Positions 13,070 to 22,665 of a stretch of DNA of 44,378 nucleotides are shown in pieces (positions within the stretch are counted from its first letter, which is position 1; each line of letters starts with the position of its first letter). This DNA comes from Candidatus Peregrinibacteria bacterium. GTDB taxonomy: Bacteria; Patescibacteriota; Gracilibacteria; UM-FILTER-43-11. The notes beneath the pieces are model-generated. The model saw only the letters and a program-made list of their open reading frames with translations, made no database searches and was not told the DNA's origin. A program made the translations under genes and the position numbers. Location of the stretch: assembly GCA_016932495.1 (NCBI GenBank), contig JAFGCR010000007.1:1-44378 (forward strand). The letters run 5' to 3'.

Positions 13070-15307
13070 CTAGATTAAAGGCTCCTCAAACTCCTTCTCC
13101 ATCTCCGGAGCAACATTGTCCTCATTAAATTCGCCTGCCTCATCCCATTTACTAAGCAGTTTTTCGACTTCTTTTTTTGACCGGCAGTATTTTTTACGGG
13201 ACTGTTTGATGATCTGATCGCTAAAATCTTTATCGGTCGTCGGCACGTCTATTGTGCGGCCGGAAAAGGCTTCACGGACTTCCCCGTTTACGGACATTTT
13301 GGTGTAAAATTCACGCATGCCCAGATTGATGATGTCGCGTTCATTAAAGATCGGCGTGTATTCATTGGCTAATATTCCCGCATCATCCGCGCCCACGCGG
13401 AAGCTGACAATGGAACCCACGTTACCGAATACGGTTTTCTGGACGATGTTGATCAGTTGCCCCATGTACTGATGGGCGATGGTCAGGCTCAGGTGGTATT
13501 TGCGGGCTTCGGAAAGGATTTCGGCAAACGTATCGGTGGCGAAATTCTGGAATTCATCGATGTAGAAATAAAAATCACTGCGTCTTTCCTCGCGCATGTC
13601 CGCGCGCTGCATGGCCGCTTGGTAGATCTTGGTGATGATCATGCCCCCTAAAATCTCTGCATTCTCTTCGCCGAGCAACCCTTTCGACACTTTCATCAGG
13701 AGGATTTTTTTGCTATCCATAATCTCGCGGATGTCGAATTTGCTTTCTGGCTGGCCTACAATGTTACGGATCATATTGGTGGAGACGAGCTGGCCGACTT
13801 TATTAAGTAGCGGGGTAATGGCTTCCGCGTCGAATTTCTCACTCCACGCCGCGAATTCCGACACCCAGAAGTTTTTGACCACCGAATCCTGAATGCGGGA
13901 AATGATCTTCTGGCGGTAATTTTTGTCCGTCAGCATCTTGAGGATGGAAAGGACAGTGGTATTGGGGCTGTCTAAAAGCGCCAGGGTGGTGTAACGGAGC
14001 ACGTGCTCCAGCCGGTCAGACCAGTTGGTGCCGAACAGTTTTTTGAAAATATCGATAAACCCAAGTGTGATCTGCATTTTATACTCATCCCCCACATTCA
14101 TCAGCGGGTTAAAAGCGATAGGGAAATTGACGTCGGATGGGTCAAAAAGCACCACGTCATTCACCCGGTTTTCCGGCACATAACGGAGAACGTTGTCGAT
14201 CAGATCGCCATGCGGGTCCAGTACAGCCACGCCTTCCCCGTCCAGAAAATCCTGACGGATTAAGAGCTCTAAGAATTTAGATTTTCCCGATCCGGATTTA
14301 CCGACCGTATAAAGATGCCGGCGGCGGTCTTCGCGCTTGATACCGAATTCCACAAAATTATTGTGGTAATTGGTAATCCCGAAAAGTGAGATGTCTTTAG
14401 TCCCCTTTTTCGGCAGATCCTGAGGCGGTTCGTGTTTTTTGGCGAGCACATGCACAATATGGGGCACATGGTCAGCATTTGGAAGATGATAAAGGCTGGC
14501 TATCTCTTTCGCGCCTGTCACATGAAATCCCGTAATGGAACGATGGCGGTATGTCTCGGCAAAGTGAGGAGAGGCGGAAATACGGCTTGCCACGAACTCC
14601 TGAATATCAGTTGAATTGAATTGGTAGAAACTATTGACCACCGCATTCAGTTTACGCTTAGCCGTAGGAGTATCTTTGGCAATATACGCGCACCGTACGA
14701 CCATGTCGTAGGGGGGCTCTTTAAATTTTTCCTGCGCTAATTTTGACCGTTTCAGGCGGATCGGCTCCTCGCTTTTGGCCCGGAACCAGTCGCGCACATG
14801 AAACACCTGGCGCCAGCGGGCGAACCGCATATTCCAGCTCCGTTTAAAATGGTAGCCCGCGGTCTCGTTTTTGGGCCGGATCACGATCTGCACCCACACC
14901 TGCTCCCCGGACGCAATCTTAGAGACGACGGAGAAAAGGCCGCTCTGGCTGTCTTCAGTAAACTGTTCGTAGGTTTTAAGGGGGTAAATATCAAAAAACT
15001 TAAAATCCAGCGTCGTGCCGGCAATGCCGTGCTTTTCCGGTTCAAACATGATCGTGTAATCTTTGGTCGGTTTGATCTCAGCATTCGGAAAGGTGGAATA
15101 AATGAGCCCTTGAATCGTTTCCAGCAAGTCATCCGGCACCACGATGTAACAATACGTATATTGCTCATAGCCAAAAAACTCCAGAGAGACCACTTTATCT
15201 TTCACCGTGTTCTGCAGATTCACCAAAACCTGCTGGAACAGGTCTTCCTTTTTCGGATTGGGGGCTTCCCCCTGCGGAACGATGACGTGTAAATAATGAT
15301 ACTTCAT
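13070..15307 (-). CDS. conjugation-type ATPase (TraG/VirD4/DUF87-like)
   Basis: 745 residues from the ATG at 15307 (an upstream ATG at 15328 has no support). The N-terminal 300 residues are mixed alpha/beta without motifs. Then follows a RecA-like motor: Walker A VGKSGSGKSKF (about 335-345), LDPHGDLID (363-371), Walker B FYFYIDEFQNF (579-589). The pattern VVLFDPSD...AFNPL is typical of the type IV secretion/DNA-transfer ATPases common in CPR genomes, which are usually not next to a full secretion system. No relaxase or other transfer genes are seen nearby. It reads the same way as the eight-gene array and ends 64 bp from the lipoprotein gene region. Confidence 0.88.
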   Translation of the reverse strand: MKYHYLHVIVPQGEAPNPKKEDLFQQVLVNLQNTVKDKVVSLEFFGYEQYTYCYIVVPDDLLETIQGLIYSTFPNAEIKPTKDYTIMFEPEKHGIAGTTLDFKFFDIYPLKTYEQFTEDSQSGLFSVVSKIASGEQVWVQIVIRPKNETAGYHFKRSWNMRFARWRQVFHVRDWFRAKSEEPIRLKRSKLAQEKFKEPPYDMVVRCAYIAKDTPTAKRKLNAVVNSFYQFNSTDIQEFVASRISASPHFAETYRHRSITGFHVTGAKEIASLYHLPNADHVPHIVHVLAKKHEPPQDLPKKGTKDISLFGITNYHNNFVEFGIKREDRRRHLYTVGKSGSGKSKFLELLIRQDFLDGEGVAVLDPHGDLIDNVLRYVPENRVNDVVLFDPSDVNFPIAFNPLMNVGDEYKMQITLGFIDIFKKLFGTNWSDRLEHVLRYTTLALLDSPNTTVLSILKMLTDKNYRQKIISRIQDSVVKNFWVSEFAAWSEKFDAEAITPLLNKVGQLVSTNMIRNIVGQPESKFDIREIMDSKKILLMKVSKGLLGEENAEILGGMIITKIYQAAMQRADMREERRSDFYFYIDEFQNFATDTFAEILSEARKYHLSLTIAHQYMGQLINIVQKTVFGNVGSIVSFRVGADDAGILANEYTPIFNERDIINLGMREFYTKMSVNGEVREAFSGRTIDVPTTDKDFSDQIIKQSRKKYCRSKKEVEKLLSKWDEAGEFNEDNVAPEMEKEFEEPLI

Positions 15308-15402
15308 AAAACAATGTCCGATTTCCAATGTCCAATTTCCAATGGAGCATCGTTAGACTATAGCTTATCAAATTTCAGAGGCAATTGGCAATGACTTTCT
15401 CC

Positions 15403-17049
15403 CTATTCCAATGAGTCCTGATAATCTTTTTCGCAATACACGATCCACGGACTGCCGGGTTCGTAGGTGGTTTTAATGTCACGGCCGCATTTGTCGCATT
15501 TCCGGTTATAAATGGCGCGTTTGTTACGAAGGTCAAAACGGTCTTTGTGTCGGCAGAAAAAGCACTTTTTAGGAATCGGCACTCCTTGATCTTTATAAAA
15601 CTTCAGTTCCTGTTCCACAATCTTGTAATTTCGCCCGCACTCCTTGCAGGCCAACAATTCACTACAGATCGACGCATCTGCTGACCGGCTGTCATCCGGC
15701 ACTTGAGCCGTGGCGGGCTGATATTCCTTTTTATCCGGCTCACGCCAGCGGTAGCCAGCTGACAATGCCTCTTCTTTTGTAAGCGGATAGTATTCTTGTG
15801 CAAGGGTTTCGTTATAAGCATAATCTGCATACTCAGCCGGCAAATGCTCTCCCCATTCGCCATCAGCTTTCATTCGCTCAATAATCTGCGGTACTAATTC
15901 TTCGTATTCTTCTTTGGAATATTGTTTATTCAAAATGCAGTACTTTTTTCTTCTAAGCCCAATGCATCCAAAACAATTATTGGAGTAATAGCAATATTGG
16001 CAATAATCCAAATTTGATGATTGGCTTAGGCAATAATCACTAAATCTTATGTTCTGAACATTAAATCCATTTATAGAGCCATCGTATAAAAGCTCTACAC
16101 CGTCACCACATTCATCGCAATCCATACAGTTTTTGGCAGAACCGAAAGACCGATAAAAATATTTGCAATCCCAAAGTTCCATAGAATCAAAACAGTGGTC
16201 AGCATCTTTGGATTGAACCAAATAATCACCTAAAACATTCTCATTCTGGAATCCATGCAAATGCTTCTGGGGATATTTAACTTTAAAATCATTCCAATCT
16301 TTAAAGTACTTCTGCAGTTCTGAATGTTTGGATAAGCTGTTCATTAATTTTTCATATGTTTCTTTATCGTATTGTTTATTGAAAACAAAATATTCCTTGT
16401 TTTTTAAATTGCTGCACATAAAACAGTGTTTACAGCCAATGCAGTTTTTTAAAAATGCACTATTGCTGCAATTATCACAATCCTGCGAATAAAAAAGCTT
16501 GTAACCCCGATAGCAATCTACACATTCATAAGAAAGCTCACACTCTTTGCTGCGAAGGCAATCTGAAGAATTCTTACTCTTATTCAAACCTAAAGAATAA
16601 TAACAATCCCAATTAAAATCCGAATCAAAGATCATGTAACAATTTTTGTTGTAACCGGCATAATTAACGTAATCAGAGTTTTCATTAAACTGTAGTCCTC
16701 CGCAAAGAGATGGTCTTGGAACCGCTTTGGCCAATTCAAACCACTGATCAAAAAACGATCTGTTCAAATCAACATCCCGACCATGTTCAGCATTATCGAC
16801 CTTATCGCTTATCCAGTAATCCTGATGGTAAACCTTTAAAGGAACATCCGGATGATAGTGGGTAATTATATCCTTTCCGGTTCCATCACATTTACGTTTA
16901 TATAAATTGATCTGATTCGAATAAATCAAACGCCGGCGTTGCCGGCATGTAGGGCAAAGCGTGGGTTCCGGGACCTGCATTTGCTTATAAAACTGCCGAT
17001 CCTTATCGGTTATTGTGAAATCGGTGTTGCATTGTTTGCAGTTGGGCAT
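15403..17049 (-). CDS. Cys-solenoid/zinc-ribbon paralog H (last of the two-gene run)
   Basis: 548 residues from the ATG at 17049, which overlaps the stop of paralog G (TGATG). N-terminal ribbon: CKQC and CPTC intact, but the second N-terminal site has only KCDGTGK and VYHQDYW. Cys block 1 spacings are 12, 15, 6, 6, 3, 12, 3, 9, 3, 3, 3. Then come FNKQYDKETYEKL, Cys block 2, LNKQYSKEEYEEL and a C-terminal ribbon with CKEC, CFFC and CDKC. The last pair is degenerate (CEKD), and the usual KEVY end is replaced by DSLE. It is the only member besides E with a complete first C-terminal ribbon pair. No signal peptide, so cytoplasmic. Function unknown. Confidence 0.92.
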   Translation of the reverse strand: MPNCKQCNTDFTITDKDRQFYKQMQVPEPTLCPTCRQRRRLIYSNQINLYKRKCDGTGKDIITHYHPDVPLKVYHQDYWISDKVDNAEHGRDVDLNRSFFDQWFELAKAVPRPSLCGGLQFNENSDYVNYAGYNKNCYMIFDSDFNWDCYYSLGLNKSKNSSDCLRSKECELSYECVDCYRGYKLFYSQDCDNCSNSAFLKNCIGCKHCFMCSNLKNKEYFVFNKQYDKETYEKLMNSLSKHSELQKYFKDWNDFKVKYPQKHLHGFQNENVLGDYLVQSKDADHCFDSMELWDCKYFYRSFGSAKNCMDCDECGDGVELLYDGSINGFNVQNIRFSDYCLSQSSNLDYCQYCYYSNNCFGCIGLRRKKYCILNKQYSKEEYEELVPQIIERMKADGEWGEHLPAEYADYAYNETLAQEYYPLTKEEALSAGYRWREPDKKEYQPATAQVPDDSRSADASICSELLACKECGRNYKIVEQELKFYKDQGVPIPKKCFFCRHKDRFDLRNKRAIYNRKCDKCGRDIKTTYEPGSPWIVYCEKDYQDSLE

Positions 17050-18695
17050 CAGTAGACTTCCTTTAAATAACACTGTTCACAGTATACTGTTTCGGGCCGC
17101 TCAGGGGGATAAAAAGTAATGATGGGTTTCTGGCATTTGGCGCACTGGCGGTTGTAGGTTTTTCGCTTATTTCGTTTCTCAAGGCGCTCCCAATGCCGTT
17201 CATCCGGCGTCAGCCGGGGGATAGGAATATTGTTTTCTTTGTAGAACTTCAGTTCCTGGGGGATGATCTTATAAGGCATGCCGGATTTTTCGGACGTAAG
17301 GACCTGGCCGATGATCTCATCACCCACCTCTTTGATGCTGTCCGGGATCTCGTATTTCGGACCTGTATAAGGCTTTTCTTCTTTTTCTTTAAACTTCCAT
17401 CCGTTTTTCAGGATCTCTTCTTTGGTCAGGAAGATCTGTTCATGGGCCAACGTCTCGTTATAAGCGTAAGCAGACATGGCAGCCGGAAAGAATTCACCCC
17501 ATTCACCCGTAGACTTCATATGGTCGATGATTTTAGTTTTCAGGTTTTCATAGTTTTCACGATCGTATTGTTTGTTGAAGATACAGTATTTATTTTTCTT
17601 CAGGCCGACACAGCCGAAACAATCCTTGGAGGAGAAACAATGGTCGCAGCAGGTAAGATCCGCGCACGCTGCCCAGCAGAGATTGCAAAAACGGAGGTTG
17701 TAATTATCGTAACCGCATGCCTGGCATTCATACATTTTTTCGCTGTCCTGGCCCCAATGGCTCCAGTCCATTCCCAGTTTACTGTTTTCAATACACTGGC
17801 AGTAACGAAGGTCTTCGCAGTTATGACATTCAAAACAAAGGTGGCAGTTTTTACATTCGTTCAGGTAATCCCCCAAGGAATTCTGGTTATTGGTACCAAA
17901 ATATTCCTTCACAATGATGCCTTTCGTCAGTTCCGTAAATTTAGCCTTAATTTTTTCAATGACTTTATAACTACCGATATCCACTTCCTTAAAAAACTGT
18001 TCATACTGCTCTTTGGTATAAGGTTCGTTAAAAACATAATACTGTTTGTTGACCAGATTCCAGCAGCCGAAACAATCCATACACCCTGCACAATTGCGGA
18101 GGAAAAAAGAATTTTTACAGTTGTTGCAGTCCCGGCTGTAGCGGAGATTGTAACAGCTGGTGCAGCCCACGCACTCATAACACAGTTCATTATGGAGGCT
18201 GTTTAAGTTGTCGACGCAGTTCTTGGAATAATTGATCCAGGAACCATAGTAACAGTCCTCGCAGTGATTGGTGGAAAACACCAGATAGCAATTCTTATTC
18301 CGGCTGGCCGCGTTGCAGTAATCGCTGTTTTCCATGGGTTGCTGCTGAATGAGCGCCAGACGGGGAACCGCATCCCTCAATTCAAAAAACTGTTCAAAAA
18401 ACGGACGGTTAAAATCAAAATCCCGGCCATATTTCAGCGCGTCATGCTGATCGCTCCACCAGTCATCGTTGCTGTAAACAGGAAAAGGCTTATCTTCTGA
18501 GTAGGTAGATATGACATCCTTCCCCGTCAGGCTGCACGGGCGATGATACAAAAACCGTTCACTGCGGAAACTCATCCGCCGCTGCATACGGCACAGGTAA
18601 CAAAGTGTTGGTTCCGGCACTTCCATCATTTCATAAAACTGCCGGTCCTCATCGGTTACCTCAAATTCTATATTGCAATGTTTACAGGTTTTCAT
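17049..18695 (-). CDS. Cys-solenoid/zinc-ribbon paralog G (first of the two-gene run)
   Basis: 548 residues. The start is the ATG at 18695 because a strong AAGGAGG (18706-18712) sits 10 bases upstream. A TTG two codons earlier is not needed. N-terminal CKHC and CYLC are intact, the second pair is degenerate (PCSLTGK, VYSNDDWW). In block 1 the cysteine steps are 9, 12, 12, 12, then 3s and 9s. Block 2 is less regular. The first C-terminal site is lost (SEKSG), the second is intact (CAKC, CEQC). It ends KEVY-TGA, with the stop overlapping the next start. It is transcribed from a -10 box inside the divergent ORF6N gene. Confidence 0.93.
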   Translation of the reverse strand: MKTCKHCNIEFEVTDEDRQFYEMMEVPEPTLCYLCRMQRRMSFRSERFLYHRPCSLTGKDVISTYSEDKPFPVYSNDDWWSDQHDALKYGRDFDFNRPFFEQFFELRDAVPRLALIQQQPMENSDYCNAASRNKNCYLVFSTNHCEDCYYGSWINYSKNCVDNLNSLHNELCYECVGCTSCYNLRYSRDCNNCKNSFFLRNCAGCMDCFGCWNLVNKQYYVFNEPYTKEQYEQFFKEVDIGSYKVIEKIKAKFTELTKGIIVKEYFGTNNQNSLGDYLNECKNCHLCFECHNCEDLRYCQCIENSKLGMDWSHWGQDSEKMYECQACGYDNYNLRFCNLCWAACADLTCCDHCFSSKDCFGCVGLKKNKYCIFNKQYDRENYENLKTKIIDHMKSTGEWGEFFPAAMSAYAYNETLAHEQIFLTKEEILKNGWKFKEKEEKPYTGPKYEIPDSIKEVGDEIIGQVLTSEKSGMPYKIIPQELKFYKENNIPIPRLTPDERHWERLEKRNKRKTYNRQCAKCQKPIITFYPPERPETVYCEQCYLKEVY

Positions 18696-18701
18696 ATACA
18701 A
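18673..18701 (+). promoter_or_regulatory. promoter of ORF6N gene 1, inside paralog G
   Basis: TTGCAA (18673-18678), 17 bp, then TATACA (18696-18701). It lies over the first codons of the divergent paralog G. The same layout recurs at 29160-29189. Confidence 0.55.
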
Positions 18702-18721
18702 TCGGCCTCCTTAGTATCTAA

Positions 18722-19267
18722 ATGAATTTTATGCAAAAAAATGAACCTAAAAGTATTATACCAATAGAACGGATTGAATGCTCCATTTATATCATCCGCG
18801 GCCAGAAAGTAATGCTGGACCGGGATTTGGCAATACTTTATGGGATTGATACTAGAGCATTAGTCCAGGCGGTTAAACGTAATCTGGAACGATTTCCCGC
18901 AGATTTCATGTTTCAATTAACCAGGAGTGAAATGGTAAACTTGATGTCACAAATTGTGATATCAAGCTGGGGTGGGCATCGAAAACCACCTTATGCTTTT
19001 ACCGAACAAGGAGTTGCTATGCTCTCGAGTGTTCTCAGGAGTCCTCAGGCAGTAAAGGTGAATATCGAGATTATGCGCGCTTTTATTAAACTGCGCCAAG
19101 TATTTGCATCCCACAAAGAGCTGGCAAAGGAATTAAAAGAGGTAAAAGAATTTGTATTAAAAAATTCAAATCAGACCAGCCGGGAATTCCGGCGCGTTTG
19201 GCAGGCAATTGAAAAATTAAGTGATAAGCCAAAAGGTCAACGGCAGATCGGCTTTGATCTCGACTAA
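18722..19267 (+). CDS. ORF6N-domain DNA-binding protein 1
   Basis: 181 residues (or 178 from the next ATG at 18731). The N-terminal half (IYIIRGQKVMLDRDLAILYGIDTRALVQAVKRNLERFP) is an ORF6N domain, known from phage and bacterial proteins and thought to bind DNA. A variable middle (with FTEQGVAMLSSVL) is followed by a helical tail (FVLKNSNQTSREFRRVWQAIEKL). Divergent from paralog G with 26 bases between start codons, and convergent with paralog F (4-base overlap). Close paralog of the gene at 29209-29754. Likely regulator of the adjacent array genes, by position only. Confidence 0.9.
   Translation: MNFMQKNEPKSIIPIERIECSIYIIRGQKVMLDRDLAILYGIDTRALVQAVKRNLERFPADFMFQLTRSEMVNLMSQIVISSWGGHRKPPYAFTEQGVAMLSSVLRSPQAVKVNIEIMRAFIKLRQVFASHKELAKELKEVKEFVLKNSNQTSREFRRVWQAIEKLSDKPKGQRQIGFDLD
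18755..18760 (-). promoter_or_regulatory. extended -10 box for paralogs G-H, inside ORF6N gene 1
   Basis: Minus-strand TGG-TATAAT within codons 12-13 of the ORF6N gene. The predicted start, about 18748, gives a leader of about 50 bases that overlaps the 5' end of the opposing ORF6N transcript. Confidence 0.6.
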
Positions 19268-20910
19268 TAAACTTCTTTTAGATAACAGGCTTCACAATAT
19301 ACTTTCTCCGGGCGGTCAGGTGAATAAGTGGTTTGGATGGGGGTATCGCATTTTTGGCACTTGCCATCGTAGAGCTTTTTGGGATTTCGAAACATTTTTC
19401 TGAAATCATGGCGTTCTTCTGAATGCAGATGGGGAACGGAAATATGGTTATTCCGATAAAACTTAAGTTCTTGAGGTGTGATCTTAAACAGTCTTTTGGA
19501 GTGCTCACATTCGATCGCCCAGTTCACGATGTCATCCGGCACATCGGCGATGTTGTCGGGAAGTTCATCAGCCCGGACAATCTTGTCGGCTTCCGGCTTA
19601 TGTTCCGGCACGTCCATCCAGTTAAATCCCTGCCGGACCGCTTCTTCCTTTGTCATCGGATAATAATCATGCGCGGTGGTTTCCGGATAACTGAAACAGG
19701 ACATGTTTTTCGGTAAAAACTGGCCCCATTCACCGGTTTTCTTCATATGGTCGATGATTTTAGTTTTCAGGTTTTCATAATCTTCACGATTGTATTGCTT
19801 ATTTAAAATACAATTCCTTTTCCGGTTGATTCCCACACAGCCGAAACAGTCATGGCTGTTAACCGCAATATCGCAATAACGGATGCCCGAAGAATCCATG
19901 GTGAAATAACTAAACATCCCATCGGTTACATCAATGGTGGAAAGGGTGTTATAACAAAGCTGACTGCCATGACCGATCAGACTGCTGTTAAACAGGTCTT
20001 TGGCCTCGTAAGCCACGATGACATTCCGGATGTCTTCGCTATCGGATGTATCGTAACAATTGTGGCAGTTCTTGCTGTTTTTAATATAATCCCCGCTGCA
20101 GTTTTCGCAGTTCAGCATATGGGCGAATTTGACGATCCGGCTTTGGTGTAATGTGAGAAATTTCTGTAACAATGCCTGCTGAGTTTTGTAACTTCCATTC
20201 AGTAATTCTTCTTTCTTTTTCAGATACTCTTCCTTCGTAAGTTCCTGATTTTCAATGCAGTATGATTTATTGGAAAGGTTGGTGCATAAAATACATTCCG
20301 TACAACTGGAACAGTCGGAAATAAAGTAACAATTCTTGCAGTTTTTAGAGTCAAAAGCGAACTGGCATCCGTAACTGCCAATGGTATCACCCAGCATGTA
20401 ACATAATTCGTTCTTGTTACTAAAATCCAGATCCAGACAATTGCGGTTATGCATACACAATGTGCCGTACTGAACGTCTTCGTTGTAGTCCCCGCCAAAA
20501 ACGAGATAGCAGTTCTTGTTGTACACGCACATATTGCAGTAATCACTGTTCTCGCCATGCAGGTTTACCAGAGGCGGACGGGGCACTTTGAGCTGAAGTT
20601 CTTTTAATTGTTCAAAAAACGGGCGGCTGAAATCAAAATCCTGCCCGTATTCCAGCTCATCCCACTGATCTCCATACCAATAGTCGCTTTTATAGACTTT
20701 ATAGGGCTTATCGGGACTGTAAATGGAGACGATTTTTTCGCCGGTCGCGTCACACTCACGCGTATACAAAGACCGTTCATTGCGGAAGCAAAGCCGGTTT
20801 TTCTGGTCACATTCAAAACACATCCCCGTTGGCTCATGGCCGAACTTGTCGTACAGGCGACGTTCTTCGGGGGTGACGTCGAACGATGATTGGCATTGTT
20901 TACATTTCAT
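19264..20910 (-). CDS. Cys-solenoid/zinc-ribbon paralog F
   Basis: 548 residues, start MKCKQC. N-terminal CKQC and CFEC are present, the second pair is degenerate (ECDATGE, VYKSDYW). Block 1 steps are 3, 6, 18, 6, 12, 12, 9, 3, 6, 3, 3, 3, 9: every one a multiple of three. Two copies of the NKQY-type helix motif follow blocks 1 and 2 (first as ENQELTKEEY). C-terminal first site degenerate (CEHSKR), second intact (CQKC, CEAC), ending KEVY. Last gene of the six-gene run. Its leader holds a large hairpin of 11-bp repeats. Its 3' end overlaps the convergent ORF6N gene by 4 bases. Confidence 0.93.
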   Translation of the reverse strand: MKCKQCQSSFDVTPEERRLYDKFGHEPTGMCFECDQKNRLCFRNERSLYTRECDATGEKIVSIYSPDKPYKVYKSDYWYGDQWDELEYGQDFDFSRPFFEQLKELQLKVPRPPLVNLHGENSDYCNMCVYNKNCYLVFGGDYNEDVQYGTLCMHNRNCLDLDFSNKNELCYMLGDTIGSYGCQFAFDSKNCKNCYFISDCSSCTECILCTNLSNKSYCIENQELTKEEYLKKKEELLNGSYKTQQALLQKFLTLHQSRIVKFAHMLNCENCSGDYIKNSKNCHNCYDTSDSEDIRNVIVAYEAKDLFNSSLIGHGSQLCYNTLSTIDVTDGMFSYFTMDSSGIRYCDIAVNSHDCFGCVGINRKRNCILNKQYNREDYENLKTKIIDHMKKTGEWGQFLPKNMSCFSYPETTAHDYYPMTKEEAVRQGFNWMDVPEHKPEADKIVRADELPDNIADVPDDIVNWAIECEHSKRLFKITPQELKFYRNNHISVPHLHSEERHDFRKMFRNPKKLYDGKCQKCDTPIQTTYSPDRPEKVYCEACYLKEVY

Positions 20911-20915
20911 AATTT

Positions 20916-21014
20916 CGTATTGACTGCGGATCGACTTCGAATGGACTTCGAATGGACTTCGTATTGACCAATGTCTATTCGATTTCTATTCGACGTCTAT
21001 TCGATGTCCATTCG
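20916..21014. repeat. nine 11-bp units, five forward and four inverted
   Basis: The spacer between paralogs E and F is filled by 11-bp units: 20916-20926, 20927-20937, 20938-20948, 20949-20959 and 20960-20970 of CGAATGGACTT type, then four inverted units (20971-20981, 20982-20992, 20993-21003, 21004-21014) of ATGTCTATTCG type. Together they can fold into one long imperfect hairpin in the leader of paralog F. Confidence 0.85.
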
Positions 21015-22649
21015 TTAATAGACTTCTTTTAAATAACACTTTTCACACAACACTTTCTCCGGCCTATCCGGCGCGTAGGTGGTCTGGATGGGAGCCTGGC
21101 AGTTAGCGCACTGACGGTCATAAAGCCTGTAAGGATTGCGGAAGTTGATCCGCCTGAAATAACGGCAATTCGGACACAAGTGGGGGATGGGTAAACTATT
21201 CCGCCTGTAAAAATTCAGTTCCTGAGTGATGACCCGATAATTTTTCCCACAGTCTTCGCAGGTCAATGTTTCATCCACAATAGCATCAGGGACTTCTTTG
21301 ATATGATCGGGGATCTCATAGATCTGCGGCTGATAAGCTTTTTTATCTTCATACCATTGCCACCCCTTCTCCAGCACTTGTTCTTTATCCATCGGGCTGA
21401 ATTCTGGCGCCGCACTTTCGTTGTAGGCAAAGAAACTGAGGTTAACCGGAAAAAACTGGCCCCATTCTCCCGTTTTCTTCATATGTTCGATGATCCTGGG
21501 GACCATTTTTTCGTATTCCTCTTTAGAATATTGTTTATTTAAAATGCAGTATTTTTTATGGCGCAGCCCAATGCACCCAAAAAGATATTCACTGTTATGG
21601 CACATTTCACAGTAGCGGAGGTCGCTGACATCGTAACAGACGGAACAGCCTATCAGGAATTTACCGCGGTTGCAGGCATGGCATTCATACTGCTGTTCGC
21701 AATCAAATCCGGATTCATAAACATCGTAACTATCTCTCAGATAACAGCAGTCGTAACTGTAGCGCGCATCCCATGAATCGAAACAACTGAAAGAATTATG
21801 GACGTTTTTGCAATTGTATAAATAATCCCCCGAACAATCCTCACAACTGATCAGTTCAGCAGGTTTGCGGACGGCTTTTTGAATCAGCTCCTGATAGCGG
21901 GTGATGTATTTTTGAAGATTGCTGTAAGAACCGGTGTCATACTGCTTTAAAAATTTCTGATAATCCTCTTTAGAATATTGTTTATTTTCAATACAATACT
22001 GTTTTTGTCTCAGATTCCAGCACATCAAGGAATTTTTGACGCCTTTGCAGTTATAAAGAAAATCAGAATCTGTACTGCCATCCGCCAGATAAATGAATTT
22101 GGAATGGTGTGTGCCAACCGAATAGCAGGACTCATAACACTGATCGCTTTTTTCCAGCTGGTAACAATCAGTCAAATCACGGCAATGGACGATATATTTG
22201 CTGTAATAAATATCTTCCGCAAAGCCGACATCGACACACAGATAACAGTTTTTAGCATGATCGGTATGAGTGGTGTAATCGCTGTTCTCATTCGCCTTGC
22301 CGTAAAGCGAGAGACGCGGCACAACAGCCTGTAATTCCCGGAATTGTTCAAAAAACGGACGGCTGAAATCAAAATCCTTTCCGTATTCCAAAGGATCCCA
22401 TCCGTCCCCCCACCAATAAGACGGTCCATACACCATTGTCTTAATCTCTGGCCGGTACATCGAAACCATTTCTTTTCCTGTTGCGTCACACTTCCGGTGA
22501 TAAAAATTCCGTTCGTTCCGAAAACAGGCGCGCCGTTGCTGTCTGCAATCCGGACAAAGCGTTGGTTCGGGCACGCCGATTTTCTGATAGTGCTTTCTAT
22601 CCTGGTCTGTGACGTCGAATGATGATTGGCATTGTTTGCAGTTTGGCAT
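21015..22649 (-). CDS. Cys-solenoid/zinc-ribbon paralog E
   Basis: 544 residues from the ATG at 22649 (MPNCKQC). An in-frame ATG four codons upstream is possible. N-terminal CKQC and CPDC are intact, the second pair lost (KCDATGK, VYGPSYWW). The C-terminal end is complete with four CxxC pairs (CEDC, CPNC, CANC, CEKC), ending KEVY. Block 1 is the poorest in cysteine: steps 3, 18, 6, 9, then 4+26 (sum 30), 9, 9. NKQYSKEDY and NKQYSKEEY motifs follow blocks 1 and 2. Preceded by a perfect 32-bp palindrome. Confidence 0.93.
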   Translation of the reverse strand: MPNCKQCQSSFDVTDQDRKHYQKIGVPEPTLCPDCRQQRRACFRNERNFYHRKCDATGKEMVSMYRPEIKTMVYGPSYWWGDGWDPLEYGKDFDFSRPFFEQFRELQAVVPRLSLYGKANENSDYTTHTDHAKNCYLCVDVGFAEDIYYSKYIVHCRDLTDCYQLEKSDQCYESCYSVGTHHSKFIYLADGSTDSDFLYNCKGVKNSLMCWNLRQKQYCIENKQYSKEDYQKFLKQYDTGSYSNLQKYITRYQELIQKAVRKPAELISCEDCSGDYLYNCKNVHNSFSCFDSWDARYSYDCCYLRDSYDVYESGFDCEQQYECHACNRGKFLIGCSVCYDVSDLRYCEMCHNSEYLFGCIGLRHKKYCILNKQYSKEEYEKMVPRIIEHMKKTGEWGQFFPVNLSFFAYNESAAPEFSPMDKEQVLEKGWQWYEDKKAYQPQIYEIPDHIKEVPDAIVDETLTCEDCGKNYRVITQELNFYRRNSLPIPHLCPNCRYFRRINFRNPYRLYDRQCANCQAPIQTTYAPDRPEKVLCEKCYLKEVY

Positions 22650-22665
22650 AGCTTTTTTCACTTAT

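Noticed and set aside
13070-15307. Part of a complete conjugation or type IV secretion locus
   Set aside because: Only the ATPase is seen. No relaxase, VirB-type channel or pilin genes occur in the window.
20916-21014. CRISPR array
   Set aside because: Units are 11 bp, contiguous, without spacers, and half are inverted. No cas genes are present.
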